Below the pieces are notes generated by a model. The model ran no database searches. It worked only from the letters and a program-made list of their open reading frames with translations, and was not told where the DNA came from. From Undivivens sp041652635 (GTDB lineage: Bacteria > Omnitrophota > Gorgyraeia > Gygaellales > Profunditerraquicolaceae): a DNA stretch of 62,852 nucleotides. Positions 15,373 to 23,121 of this stretch are shown here, in pieces (positions within the stretch are counted from its first letter, which is position 1; each line of letters starts with the position of its first letter). Location of the stretch: NCBI GenBank assembly GCA_041652635.1, contig JBAZGW010000001.1, positions 1-62,852 on the forward strand. The letters are read 5' to 3'. The translations under genes were made by a program, and so were the position numbers.

Positions 15373-16290
15373 CTACCCGCCGTTTTGCCGGACAGAATAC
15401 ATCCTTTTATACAATTCTCTGACACCTTCCGCCACCCGCGGCCCTGGCCGCAGCAGCAGATCGGGGTTTATATCGTTGAAAACCCGTTTATTCTTTACCG
15501 CTTTGATCTCCCGCCAGCCGAACCTTGTGCCTAACAGCTTCAAAGCGTTCTCGTTATCCATATATGCCAGAATTATACAATCCGGATCTAAAGCGACTAC
15601 CTTTTCAGCGCTGAAGTTAGAGTAAGGCCTGGGGACGTTATGCGCCACGTTGATCCCTCCGGCAAGGCCGACCAGTTCATCCACGAACGACCCCCGACCC
15701 GCCGTCATCAAAGGTTCATGCCATATCTCCAGAAAAACCCTCACTCTTTCACTGGCGGGAATAGCGGACGCTTCAACTGCCACTGCGGCGACGGCGGCGC
15801 GTATATTACCGATCAGCTCTTTACCGGGGCGTTCTTTTTTCGTGATAAGCGAGATATCCTTGATAGTCGCCAATAATTGTTCCATATTCGCCGGATCGGC
15901 GCAATAAACACGAAATCCCAGGTCTTTAAGCCGTTCGATAGCCGGGGCCTGCTCAAGTCCGGTACAGAAAATATAATCCGGCTTCAACGCGGAGATGACT
16001 TCCAGATTGGGATGGCTGAAGTCCCCCACTCTGGCTTTGGCCGCCGCCCGCGGCGGGTAATTACAATAGGAACTAACACCCACGATCTCATCTTCCAGAC
16101 CGAGCGCGAAAAGGATCTCCGTGGTCGAAGGCGCCAGGGAGATATACCTGGCGCTGCCGGACGAATTATCGTAACAGGATCCGGCTGCCGGTAAAAAGAC
16201 AGTCCACAGTCCATAAACCATAGCCCATAGCCAATATTTTAGAAGCCGGTTCTGGGTTTTAGGTTCCGGGCTCCGGAAAAACCAATCCAT
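15373..16290 (-). CDS. btuF: Corrinoid-binding periplasmic protein BtuF
   Basis: Type III periplasmic binding protein of about 305 residues that delivers corrinoid to BtuCD. Family pattern: RYISLAPSTTEILFALGLEDEIVG, then LEVISALKPDYIF, and the second lobe ending NPDLLLRPGPRVAEGVREL. AAGGTGG precedes ATG 16288-16290; the ATG at 16309-16311 has no clear ribosome-binding site. The signal region is odd: LLKYWLWAMVYGLWTVF is encoded by a short tandem repeat (see 16203-16237). The residues after it (AAGSCYD) could be a signal-peptidase or a weak lipobox site. Confidence 0.88.
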   Translation of the reverse strand: MDWFFRSPEPKTQNRLLKYWLWAMVYGLWTVFLPAAGSCYDNSSGSARYISLAPSTTEILFALGLEDEIVGVSSYCNYPPRAAAKARVGDFSHPNLEVISALKPDYIFCTGLEQAPAIERLKDLGFRVYCADPANMEQLLATIKDISLITKKERPGKELIGNIRAAVAAVAVEASAIPASERVRVFLEIWHEPLMTAGRGSFVDELVGLAGGINVAHNVPRPYSNFSAEKVVALDPDCIILAYMDNENALKLLGTRFGWREIKAVKNKRVFNDINPDLLLRPGPRVAEGVRELYKRMYSVRQNGG

Positions 16291-16351
16291 AATAACCGCC
16301 ACCTTAATCATTACTCTGCATCAATACTATCTTTTATCCGCCTTCGGCATA

Positions 16352-16389
16352 TAAAACAAAACCCGCCATGTCGAATTTCTATGGCGGGT
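16352..16389 (-). terminator. Riboswitch-linked intrinsic terminator before btuF
   Basis: The stem ACCCGCCAT (16361-16369) pairs perfectly with ATGGCGGGT (16381-16389) around an 11-base loop. On the minus strand it is followed by TTTTGTTTTAT. It lies between the cobalamin riboswitch and the btuF start, where an expression platform is expected, so it probably stops transcription when corrinoid is bound. Confidence 0.8.
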
Positions 16390-16440
16390 CGCACCCAAAT
16401 AATTCACTTGGCCCATTCCACGAGGCATTAACTTCTTTTA

Positions 16441-16605
16441 TACAGGCAGGTCTTCTGGCTCCCCCGTCTTTTTAACACGCCTTCCCGTTCCTTACATCAC
16501 AGCGACAGTGGCTTTTTTCGTTAAAAAGTTCCCTTTTCTTCAAAAGGGCGGGGCTACAGCGGCGGGACCGCATCCGATTTTACGGATTTCCCTTAACCTG
16601 TATCC
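16441..16605 (-). ncRNA. Cobalamin riboswitch controlling btuFCD
   Basis: A near-textbook cobalamin riboswitch on the minus strand. It has GGTCCCGCCGCTGTA, the B12 box AGCCACTGTC, the downstream GGGAAGGC, and the closing segment AGCCAGAAGACCTGCCTGTA. The 5' ACAGG (in AGGATACAGG) can pair with the 3' CCTGCCTGT to close the structure. It is transcribed from the promoter at 16620-16648 and sits about 115 bases before btuF, with a terminator hairpin in between. Confidence 0.95.
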
Positions 16606-16619
16606 TAATTGTCTTTCTT

Positions 16620-16648
16620 TTTATACTCCTGCCGGCCAAACTTGTCAA
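16620..16648 (-). promoter_or_regulatory. Sigma-70 type promoter for the btuF riboswitch transcript
   Basis: On the minus strand TTGACA (16643-16648) and TATAAA (16620-16625) are separated by exactly 17 bases, a nearly perfect match. Transcription would begin near 16613, just ahead of the riboswitch at 16605. The promoter lies between the end of the peptide-modification run (stop at 16681) and the btuF leader, so the two regions are separate transcription units at least from here. Confidence 0.8.
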
Positions 16649-16680
16649 ACTATTTTTAGGGAGGCCGCGGAAGCCGCAGT

Positions 16681-17082
16681 TCATTCCCGGCCGGAATTTA
16701 GGCCGGCTTGGATATTCTTGCCTACCCCCTTGATTATCTCCGCCACATAGGCATCTTTTTTTCCAAGTTTAGCGTAACAACGCGCGATCAATATATTTAT
16801 CTCCCCGCCCTGCTCATCGAATTGCTGCGCTTTTCTTAATTCCCCCAAGGCAAGCCGGAATCGATCCCGCTTATAATAACGTTCGGCACGCTGTAAATGC
16901 GCGCTATACGGAAGGTATAAAACCTTTTCCTTGATCACTTGCCCATATAACGTCAGGAACTCGGCATAACGGATACGCATTTTATAGGGCATAAGCACGC
17001 CTATCGCCAAAAGCAGGAAATAAGCCGCCTTGGCTAAACTATAACGTGAATATTCCAGGGCAACCCAGCCCTTAATCCTCAT
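16681..17082 (-). CDS. Small membrane protein with TPR-like repeat
   Basis: A 133-residue protein with one membrane helix (AAYFLLLAIGVLMPY, about 19-33). Near the C-terminus is one helix pair resembling a tetratricopeptide unit (AERYYKRDRFRLALGELRKAQ, then INILIARCYAKLGKKDAYV). No named family. It is the last gene of the 37.6-16.7 kb run; its ATG (GGGAG upstream) overlaps the preceding PP-loop gene by 11 bases. The TPR-like tails on the YcaO and PP-loop proteins in this run suggest a shared docking theme, which is inference. Confidence 0.6.
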   Translation of the reverse strand: MRIKGWVALEYSRYSLAKAAYFLLLAIGVLMPYKMRIRYAEFLTLYGQVIKEKVLYLPYSAHLQRAERYYKRDRFRLALGELRKAQQFDEQGGEINILIARCYAKLGKKDAYVAEIIKGVGKNIQAGLNSGRE

Positions 17083-18220
17083 AGAGTCTCCCTGTGGAAT
17101 AATTACGGACCTTCCCTTTTAAATAATCTTCCACTCGGGAAAGGAGAAAATCCCTTTTCCTGCGGTGAAAGGCGAACATCTTTTTTTCATATTCCCCCTG
17201 CGCCAGGAGCGTGTTGTGTTTATAAAACACAAACCGGCTGTAATCCTGATAATCGAGGCACAGGCACTCTTGCGTGCAGGACGGCTGGATCTTCCAGGTA
17301 TCCTCCGTCCATTTTATATCTTTACGTTCAGATATTCCCAAGGCATAAAGGTTATCCTCGCGTTCTTCCCTGCTTTTATGATACACCGGATAGCGCAGGT
17401 CAATCCCGAATTTTTGATAAAGTTTCTTCATCTCGCCGATTATCCGTTCATTCTGCGAGGGATCGCTCATCTCAATATTGGAGCCGTCATAAGCCGTTTT
17501 GACCTTATTATCCAGGCAATAAAGTATCGTGCACCAATGCATGGCTAACTTACATAATCCGCAGGTAAGCAGCAAAATAAGCCCGTGCCGGAAAAGGTCC
17601 CGGGCATACTCGCGGTAACAGATCTCCCTGTAAAATTCGTCGATCCTGATAAATGTGTGGCTAAAATCATTATCCTTGAACAAATCCCGCAATTTTCCGG
17701 CGTTCACGGAAGAACCTTGCATACCGTAGAACCCCAATCTATCGTATGTGATAAGGCGTATAGCCTCGTAGTCTCGGGCGGCGCAAATGGCCGTGTTCGT
17801 GGAATCGGTCCCTCCGGAGAAAAGCACCACGGCGCTTTTACCTGCGCTGACCGCAGGACAAACGCGGAAAGGCATAACTAAAGACTGGGCGGATAACCGC
17901 CGCTTCTTATCCCCGCGCAACAGGATCACCGCCAGAAAAACGATCATTAGGATATTGGAAAACAACAACCCCAGGGTTAATATCTTATCCGCGTGCTTAG
18001 ATAAATAACCCCTTGTTCGCTTCTTCCCCAGGGAAGGGAACAATTCCAATCGGTTGCTTTCATACAGCCAAACGACTACGGCTGAATTAAGGCCTAAGTT
18101 CCACCAGGGTTTAATCCTCAGCGCCAGGATCAACGTATAAACGCCCAGCGCGAGGCCAAAGGTAATGATAGCCGCCGGGGCGGTCTTTTTACGGCCGTTA
18201 TTCCTGCAAAAAACGCTCAT
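17072..18220 (-). CDS. Membrane-anchored PP-loop ATPase
   Basis: A 382-residue protein joining two N-terminal membrane helices (about 16-36 and 81-101) to a cytoplasmic PP-loop domain. The loop SGGTDS is at 135-140, and a CGLC pair follows (Cys220 and Cys223). PP-loop enzymes adenylate a carbonyl or carboxylate before attack by nitrogen or sulfur, as in asparagine synthetase, QueC or tRNA thiolases. Here the substrate is unknown, but the peptide-modification context suggests a peptide. ATG 18218-18220 has GAGAGG upstream. It follows the third UbiU/UbiV-like pair. A second PP-loop protein is encoded at 20220-21638. Confidence 0.7.
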   Translation of the reverse strand: MSVFCRNNGRKKTAPAAIITFGLALGVYTLILALRIKPWWNLGLNSAVVVWLYESNRLELFPSLGKKRTRGYLSKHADKILTLGLLFSNILMIVFLAVILLRGDKKRRLSAQSLVMPFRVCPAVSAGKSAVVLFSGGTDSTNTAICAARDYEAIRLITYDRLGFYGMQGSSVNAGKLRDLFKDNDFSHTFIRIDEFYREICYREYARDLFRHGLILLLTCGLCKLAMHWCTILYCLDNKVKTAYDGSNIEMSDPSQNERIIGEMKKLYQKFGIDLRYPVYHKSREEREDNLYALGISERKDIKWTEDTWKIQPSCTQECLCLDYQDYSRFVFYKHNTLLAQGEYEKKMFAFHRRKRDFLLSRVEDYLKGKVRNYSTGRLYED

Positions 18221-18250
18221 TAGCAAACCTCTCTATCCGGTAATCTTTGC

Positions 18251-19117
18251 TTAAATCGGTATTTCCGGCTGATAAACCAGCCTGTCAATGCCTTGCGCGG
18301 CCAAATCCCGCTCTCTGGGAAGAATATCATTTCTCAAAAACAGCGTATTCCCTTTTTTATAGATCAGCCCGGGCATATTCTTATTCTTCAGCTTAACGCT
18401 ATACCGCAGGCATTTCTTCGAGCAGCTTGAAATAGCGCAAGTGAATTTTTTCGCTTTGCGAAAAGGGTCGGCCGAACAAAGACGGGTTGTGGTGATATAG
18501 GCGAACGGAAAATATAATGAAACCTGAAAACGCCCCTTAGGGATACGGATATTCATCCCCTGGAGCAAATTATCCACTTCCGCCCTGCGGATCCGGTATC
18601 CGGCAAGAAAAGCACGGATAGCGGCTATATTTATATTCGTTTCCTTGAAATAAGCGGCTAAGCCAGCGGGAACTCTTCTCGAAAAGATGATATCGTATCC
18701 GGAGGAAGCTCTTCTTAGAACTACCCGGGGCCTGCCCGCGCCGGAGATCAAACCCGCTATCCGGGGGTCGCGCTTCTGCTTGGTCAAGAGGCGGCCTAAG
18801 ACAGGGCGCAAACCGGGGTATTCTTCATTTATCAGGCTCAACACCCCGTAATCATTGACGATGACTTCGCAGGACTCCCCGTTACCCAGTAAGAAAGAGA
18901 ACAGCTTATCCAGTTTTGCCATCCCGGCATCAGTCACATAAGGCGTCACCAGGGAAAAACCTGTTTTATTCTTCTTGCAGTAATCTCTTACTTTCTCCAC
19001 TTCGGCAACGGCAGGTATTAATTTTTCGCAGAATTCATTACCGAAATATATCCGTCCGTATTCCTGTCCGGCGTATTTTAAATTCTCTGCCCGGGAAATG
19101 AACAAGACCCTTTCCAC
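18251..19117 (-). CDS. UbiV-like U32 family protein, pair 3
   Basis: A 288-residue TIM-barrel-like protein of the length and pattern of UbiV, the [4Fe-4S] partner of UbiU in O2-independent hydroxylation of ubiquinone precursors. Cys30 lies in YFGNEFCEKLIP, and a second group lies near the C-terminus (LCSADP, then CAISSCSKKCLRY), matching the spacing of UbiV's four cluster cysteines in broad form. NDYGVL is the shared strand motif. It starts with GTG (GGGAGG upstream) and overlaps the stop of the U-type partner by one base. Peptide or other non-quinone substrate is inferred from context. Confidence 0.7.
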   Translation of the reverse strand: MERVLFISRAENLKYAGQEYGRIYFGNEFCEKLIPAVAEVEKVRDYCKKNKTGFSLVTPYVTDAGMAKLDKLFSFLLGNGESCEVIVNDYGVLSLINEEYPGLRPVLGRLLTKQKRDPRIAGLISGAGRPRVVLRRASSGYDIIFSRRVPAGLAAYFKETNINIAAIRAFLAGYRIRRAEVDNLLQGMNIRIPKGRFQVSLYFPFAYITTTRLCSADPFRKAKKFTCAISSCSKKCLRYSVKLKNKNMPGLIYKKGNTLFLRNDILPRERDLAAQGIDRLVYQPEIPI

Positions 19118-20175
19118 TATCCGCCTCCCGCAGTATTAAAAACCGAAGGATAATAGCAGGAAAAACCGGAACACGCGGAGTATTTATAAGTAACGCAGTA
19201 TAACCGCCTGACTTTACGGATAAACTCTTGCCTGCCGATCCCGGGATTATCGGAAAGTATACGCAGGGCGCCGCGCACGAACCCGGTATCAGCGACCTTT
19301 TCCAGCAGGGGCATCCCGCGTTCTACGATTTTAAGGCAGCTTATATTCATAACGGCAAAATCGTATATGGCGCAGGCACCGCAGGACTTCCGGGGTCCCG
19401 CCCCCGGGGCGATTTTCTTCCTCTGAAACGGGGGTTCTTTTACCAGGCGTTCTCCGCTACCGTTTAATACTCGCGCTGAGAAATCCAGCTCACAGCCATG
19501 TCCGCCGTAACCGGGGTCATAAGAACTGTAGAAACGCGTTTTTTTATCTTTACCGCCGGTTTCAGCGGCTATATCCGCGGCATCAAAAGAAAGGCCGTGA
19601 TAAAAAGTACACAGCCCGTCGATATTCGGGCAGCGGGTATTCATTATAAACACCTCCAACTCCCCCTCCGAAGACACCTTCCGGGCTATTCCGGCGATCT
19701 CTTTTATCGTCAGAAGGCGGTCCAGAACCACGCGCGTTACCCCTGCCTTGGCGTAAAAAAGCGCCGCCCTTGAATTAAAGGTCACCCCGCCGGTCCCCAT
19801 ATGCACTTGCGCAAAAACACCCCCCTTACTCAACACAGGCAATAGCCCGATATCAGAGATGATCAGCCCGTCGGCTTTTATATGCTTGAGTTCTTCTATT
19901 ATCTTCATGACCAAAGGGTATTGCTTCTCAGTATACAAACCGTTCATTACCACGAAAACAGGCACACCGGCGCCGTGGGAGAGACGGATCGCTTCGCGCA
20001 GATCATCAAAACAGGAGAAATTGGCCCGGCAGCCTTCTCTGCGGTTAAGGGTATCGAACATGCCGAACTTTTCCTTCCACTCGGCAGGCACTATCCCGCA
20101 ATACAGTTCATCCGCCCCCGCTTTAACCAACGGCAGCACTTCCTTTACTCTTGAGAACGGCGATAATATTTTCAT
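19117..20175 (-). CDS. UbiU-like U32 family protein, pair 3
   Basis: U32-family protein of 352 residues. It starts MKILSPFSRVKEVLPLVKAG, then ADELYCG, the usual U32 opening. Candidate Fe-S ligands follow the UbiU order: a CX6C pair in NTRCPNIDGLC, a later GHGCELDF, then SCGAC, plus an extra C-terminal CSGFSC. The family was first named a peptidase, but members with this cysteine set (UbiU, RlhA, TrhP) do hydroxylation-type chemistry. I chose ATG 20173-20175, because the longer frame begins with TTG and reads back into the PP-loop gene. Immediately followed by its V-type partner. Confidence 0.7.
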   Translation of the reverse strand: MKILSPFSRVKEVLPLVKAGADELYCGIVPAEWKEKFGMFDTLNRREGCRANFSCFDDLREAIRLSHGAGVPVFVVMNGLYTEKQYPLVMKIIEELKHIKADGLIISDIGLLPVLSKGGVFAQVHMGTGGVTFNSRAALFYAKAGVTRVVLDRLLTIKEIAGIARKVSSEGELEVFIMNTRCPNIDGLCTFYHGLSFDAADIAAETGGKDKKTRFYSSYDPGYGGHGCELDFSARVLNGSGERLVKEPPFQRKKIAPGAGPRKSCGACAIYDFAVMNISCLKIVERGMPLLEKVADTGFVRGALRILSDNPGIGRQEFIRKVRRLYCVTYKYSACSGFSCYYPSVFNTAGGG

Positions 20176-20219
20176 TGCTAAGCCTTTTATGGCGCCCCGC
20201 GTTTTAAAAACAACCGTTC

Positions 20220-21638
20220 CTATCCCCTCGGGCAAACAGTCCCGTCAGTCTCTTTGATCTTGCGTATTTCTTCATCACACAACGCTTGCCGTCCTGCGCG
20301 GGAATAACATTTCATCAAAAGGAACCTGAGCGCTTTTTTAACGGGAGCGAATTCACAGGCTTTTTTCAAGGCGTTCACCGCTTCTTTATATTGCCCCAGT
20401 TTATAATAACATTCTCCCAATATCTCATAATAGGCCCCGTTACGCTCATCCGATCCTATCGCCCGCAGGGCTTCTCTGAGCGCCGTTGTGTAGCTTCCCC
20501 TCCCGTAATGCCAGCAAAGCACCCGCTCTTTCAGTCTCCGCGTGAATTCATCGCGAAAGATCTTTCTCCTGCTTCGCGGCATGCGGCCGGAGATAATCCC
20601 GTTGAATGCTATCGAAACGGCCTCCCCGCAAGTATTCCTGGCCAAAGAATCCCGCAGATATCGCATCGCTTTCTCTGGATCGCCGGGGCTGAAATTATTA
20701 GATTTGACCAATTCTTCCAGCCACTCCTCACGGCTCAGATAACCGGAGATAAATTCCCGGTAAGCGCTCGCTTTAGGCTCAAATATGGACGGATCAAATA
20801 ATTTACGCGCGCAAGGAAGCTGAAAAGCCAAATGACACTCGCTGCCGGGAGTGCGAAAATAATGTTCCGGCAGGGAGAAACCGATCTTGCGCAAAAGGCG
20901 CATTTTACCGGGTTTATCGTATCCGCAGGCAAGCGGCAGATTGATCTCCATAACATCCGGGCGAAAATCCAGAACACTGGACGGACGCAGGCTCGCCGCG
21001 TGTTCTCTGATAAAACCCGCTGACTTGAACGCGCGCGCGGATAGAACGCGCCCCGAAGCGTTAAAATAGGCGTAATTGTTCCCCACAACGACTTTTTCGA
21101 TCCCCAAAAGCGCGGCGGCTTTTTCCATCCCCCACCAAAGGAACGACTGATCCCCCACTCCGCATAATTTGCACCAGGGATAATCGGCGATCACCCGGTC
21201 CTCCACTTTGTTCAGGTCGGCGTAATCCGACAAAAAAACAGCTTTCAGGTCTATTTTCACTTTTATCAAAGGGATACGATACTTAGCGATGAACTTTTCC
21301 GCATTGCCTTCGATCGCCGGCCTGCTCCAGCCGAAGTCGAACATAAGCGCGGTCACGTCCAACTTTAATTCTTTTTTCGCCAGGTATAAAGCAAGCGTAC
21401 TGTCCGTGCCTCCGGAATACAGCGCGAGCACCTTAGAATGCTTCTTATAATTCAGGAATAACCGGAGTTGCCGCTTCCATAACCTCGCGCGATCATTCCC
21501 GCTTACGGACAAACTACCCGCGCATTCACGGCAAAGCCCGGAAGGAACAGCGTTTTTCTTAGCCGCCTCCGCCGGATAAAGCAGGCAATGCCCGCATACT
21601 TTGGTTAAAGGCACAAAATCAGGATTATTTCTTGCCAT
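20220..21638 (-). CDS. PP-loop ATPase with N-terminal zinc knuckle and TPR-like tail
   Basis: A 472-residue protein. CGHC and CREC (Cys15, 18, 36, 39) suggest a zinc knuckle. The PP-loop SGGTDS is at 75-80, and a further CKLC pair at 156 and 159. The arrangement recalls N-acetyl sugar amidotransferases (WbpG type), which also begin with a Cys-rich knuckle before SGGxDS. The C-terminal 80 residues (GAYYEILGECYYKLGQYKEAVNAL and on) form TPR-like helices. GAGGGG precedes the ATG. It lies between YcaO-2 and U32 pair 3. A role in adenylating a peptide for amidation or thiolation is inferred. Confidence 0.7.
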   Translation of the reverse strand: MARNNPDFVPLTKVCGHCLLYPAEAAKKNAVPSGLCRECAGSLSVSGNDRARLWKRQLRLFLNYKKHSKVLALYSGGTDSTLALYLAKKELKLDVTALMFDFGWSRPAIEGNAEKFIAKYRIPLIKVKIDLKAVFLSDYADLNKVEDRVIADYPWCKLCGVGDQSFLWWGMEKAAALLGIEKVVVGNNYAYFNASGRVLSARAFKSAGFIREHAASLRPSSVLDFRPDVMEINLPLACGYDKPGKMRLLRKIGFSLPEHYFRTPGSECHLAFQLPCARKLFDPSIFEPKASAYREFISGYLSREEWLEELVKSNNFSPGDPEKAMRYLRDSLARNTCGEAVSIAFNGIISGRMPRSRRKIFRDEFTRRLKERVLCWHYGRGSYTTALREALRAIGSDERNGAYYEILGECYYKLGQYKEAVNALKKACEFAPVKKALRFLLMKCYSRAGRQALCDEEIRKIKETDGTVCPRG

Positions 21639-21672
21639 CAATGCCCCTCGAAGATTACTGCGCGAAAAAAAC

Positions 21673-23121
21673 TCACTGTTCTCCGTTCAAATGCGCCCTG
21701 GCCAGTCCGCGGTAACACTTCAGGTTAAAAACAGTGTCCTTATCATCGGCGAACGCCCCAAGCGCAGCCTCATAAATATCCTCCGCCAAACGGCTATGCC
21801 CTGTCTTCTCATATTGCCCAGCCAGGTTTAACAAATACTCCCTCTTTATGCCCTGGAGGCCGTAAACACGCAGGAACTTTCTAAGGATAAGGCCCGCTTT
21901 AGGCTCCTGACGGGATAAAAGGCAGTCCTTCTGCAATTTAAAATAAGGGTCTGTAAAACCGCAATGCCTATGCAAGGCTCCCGGCACCGTGACAATGACG
22001 GACGGGATACGCAATACCGGATGAGTAACCTCGGTTACGATCACGGGCAGGCCGTGATATTCGAGTTTCTTCACGGCAGTCATTATTTCACTCCTGAAAT
22101 TACCGTCCGCGTGATCGGGCAGAGAGGAGAATGGGACCGGTTTTGTCTTCTTGCACAAGTATTCCGCCTCTAAGAAAGAACAATAAAAAGAGAATCCGCA
22201 GCTTCTGTATAAACACGTTTGCCGGGATAACCCCTGGCTTCTGTTCTGCGCCAGTTCGCTGAGGGCGCGCAGCAAAGCGATATCCCTGGAGACGGAGGCC
22301 CCCGCGGCGGCGTTGAAGCGCGCCGCACCCCTGGATGCCCGGTCATAAACCAACACCCCGACCGTTGGGACGCCGATCTTATGGGAAAAATCCCGGATGA
22401 ACAGCCTAAGCCCCGACTTAACGAAACGCGAAATAATGTCCCGCGCGGCGTTGTTCTTCACGGAAACAACGTCCACTAAAGGCGTGATTATTCTATTCCC
22501 GACGATATCCGCGATGTTATGGCGTTCAATAACCTCGCATAACCCCTGCAACACCGCCTCTTCCAGGCAGTTCCCGGAAGCAAACCCGTTCGTGGTCGAA
22601 GTGAACCAGTCCAGCGGGAATAAAAACGGCTTATTTTCAGTTAAGGAGAACGAGTGGTATAATTTCAGAGGCCGCTTTTTGAGCTCTCCGCAGATAAAAC
22701 GGTCTTTGCGATAGCGCTCCTGCCAGGAAAAAGGGATGATCCTTACAGCCCGCTTATGATCTTCGCCACCCTGAAAACCTGCCCTGTAATTACTTTTATT
22801 ATCTAGAAACGCCTGACAACTGAAACGCTCCACGAATTCCATCAACGCGCTTGCCTTGGATAACTCCGCGTTCCTGCCCTTTCCGTAAGAGATACGCTTA
22901 AAAAACTCGCCTTCCGCGAAACCATCCTTAGCCTTAACGGTAATTTCACACTTATACACCGGAAGGCGCAAGACATCGCAGGCATCGATCCTCTTTAGCG
23001 CCACCCCCAGCGGCGGAGAGAGTTTACGCAGAGCGGACAAGGCGCGCCGCACAGTCTCGCCCGCGGGAAGAGATTTACCCGCAAGCTCTCCCCGGCCCCT
23101 AACGATATTACTTAGTTTCAT
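21673..23121 (-). CDS. YcaO domain protein 2
   Basis: YcaO proteins use ATP to activate backbone amides, giving azolines, amidines or thioamides in peptides; E. coli YcaO assists RimO in methylthiolation of ribosomal protein S12. In this 482-residue protein the ATP-binding helices are recognisable: YGKGRNAELSKASALMEFVE then RFSC (about 78-102), and SGNCLEEAVLQGLCEVIERH (about 180-200). The C-terminus (from about 410) is helical and TPR-like, with no PxPxP ending as in azoline-forming cyclodehydratases. AAGGAG precedes the ATG, which overlaps the exporter gene by 14 bases. Confidence 0.85.
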   Translation of the reverse strand: MKLSNIVRGRGELAGKSLPAGETVRRALSALRKLSPPLGVALKRIDACDVLRLPVYKCEITVKAKDGFAEGEFFKRISYGKGRNAELSKASALMEFVERFSCQAFLDNKSNYRAGFQGGEDHKRAVRIIPFSWQERYRKDRFICGELKKRPLKLYHSFSLTENKPFLFPLDWFTSTTNGFASGNCLEEAVLQGLCEVIERHNIADIVGNRIITPLVDVVSVKNNAARDIISRFVKSGLRLFIRDFSHKIGVPTVGVLVYDRASRGAARFNAAAGASVSRDIALLRALSELAQNRSQGLSRQTCLYRSCGFSFYCSFLEAEYLCKKTKPVPFSSLPDHADGNFRSEIMTAVKKLEYHGLPVIVTEVTHPVLRIPSVIVTVPGALHRHCGFTDPYFKLQKDCLLSRQEPKAGLILRKFLRVYGLQGIKREYLLNLAGQYEKTGHSRLAEDIYEAALGAFADDKDTVFNLKCYRGLARAHLNGEQ

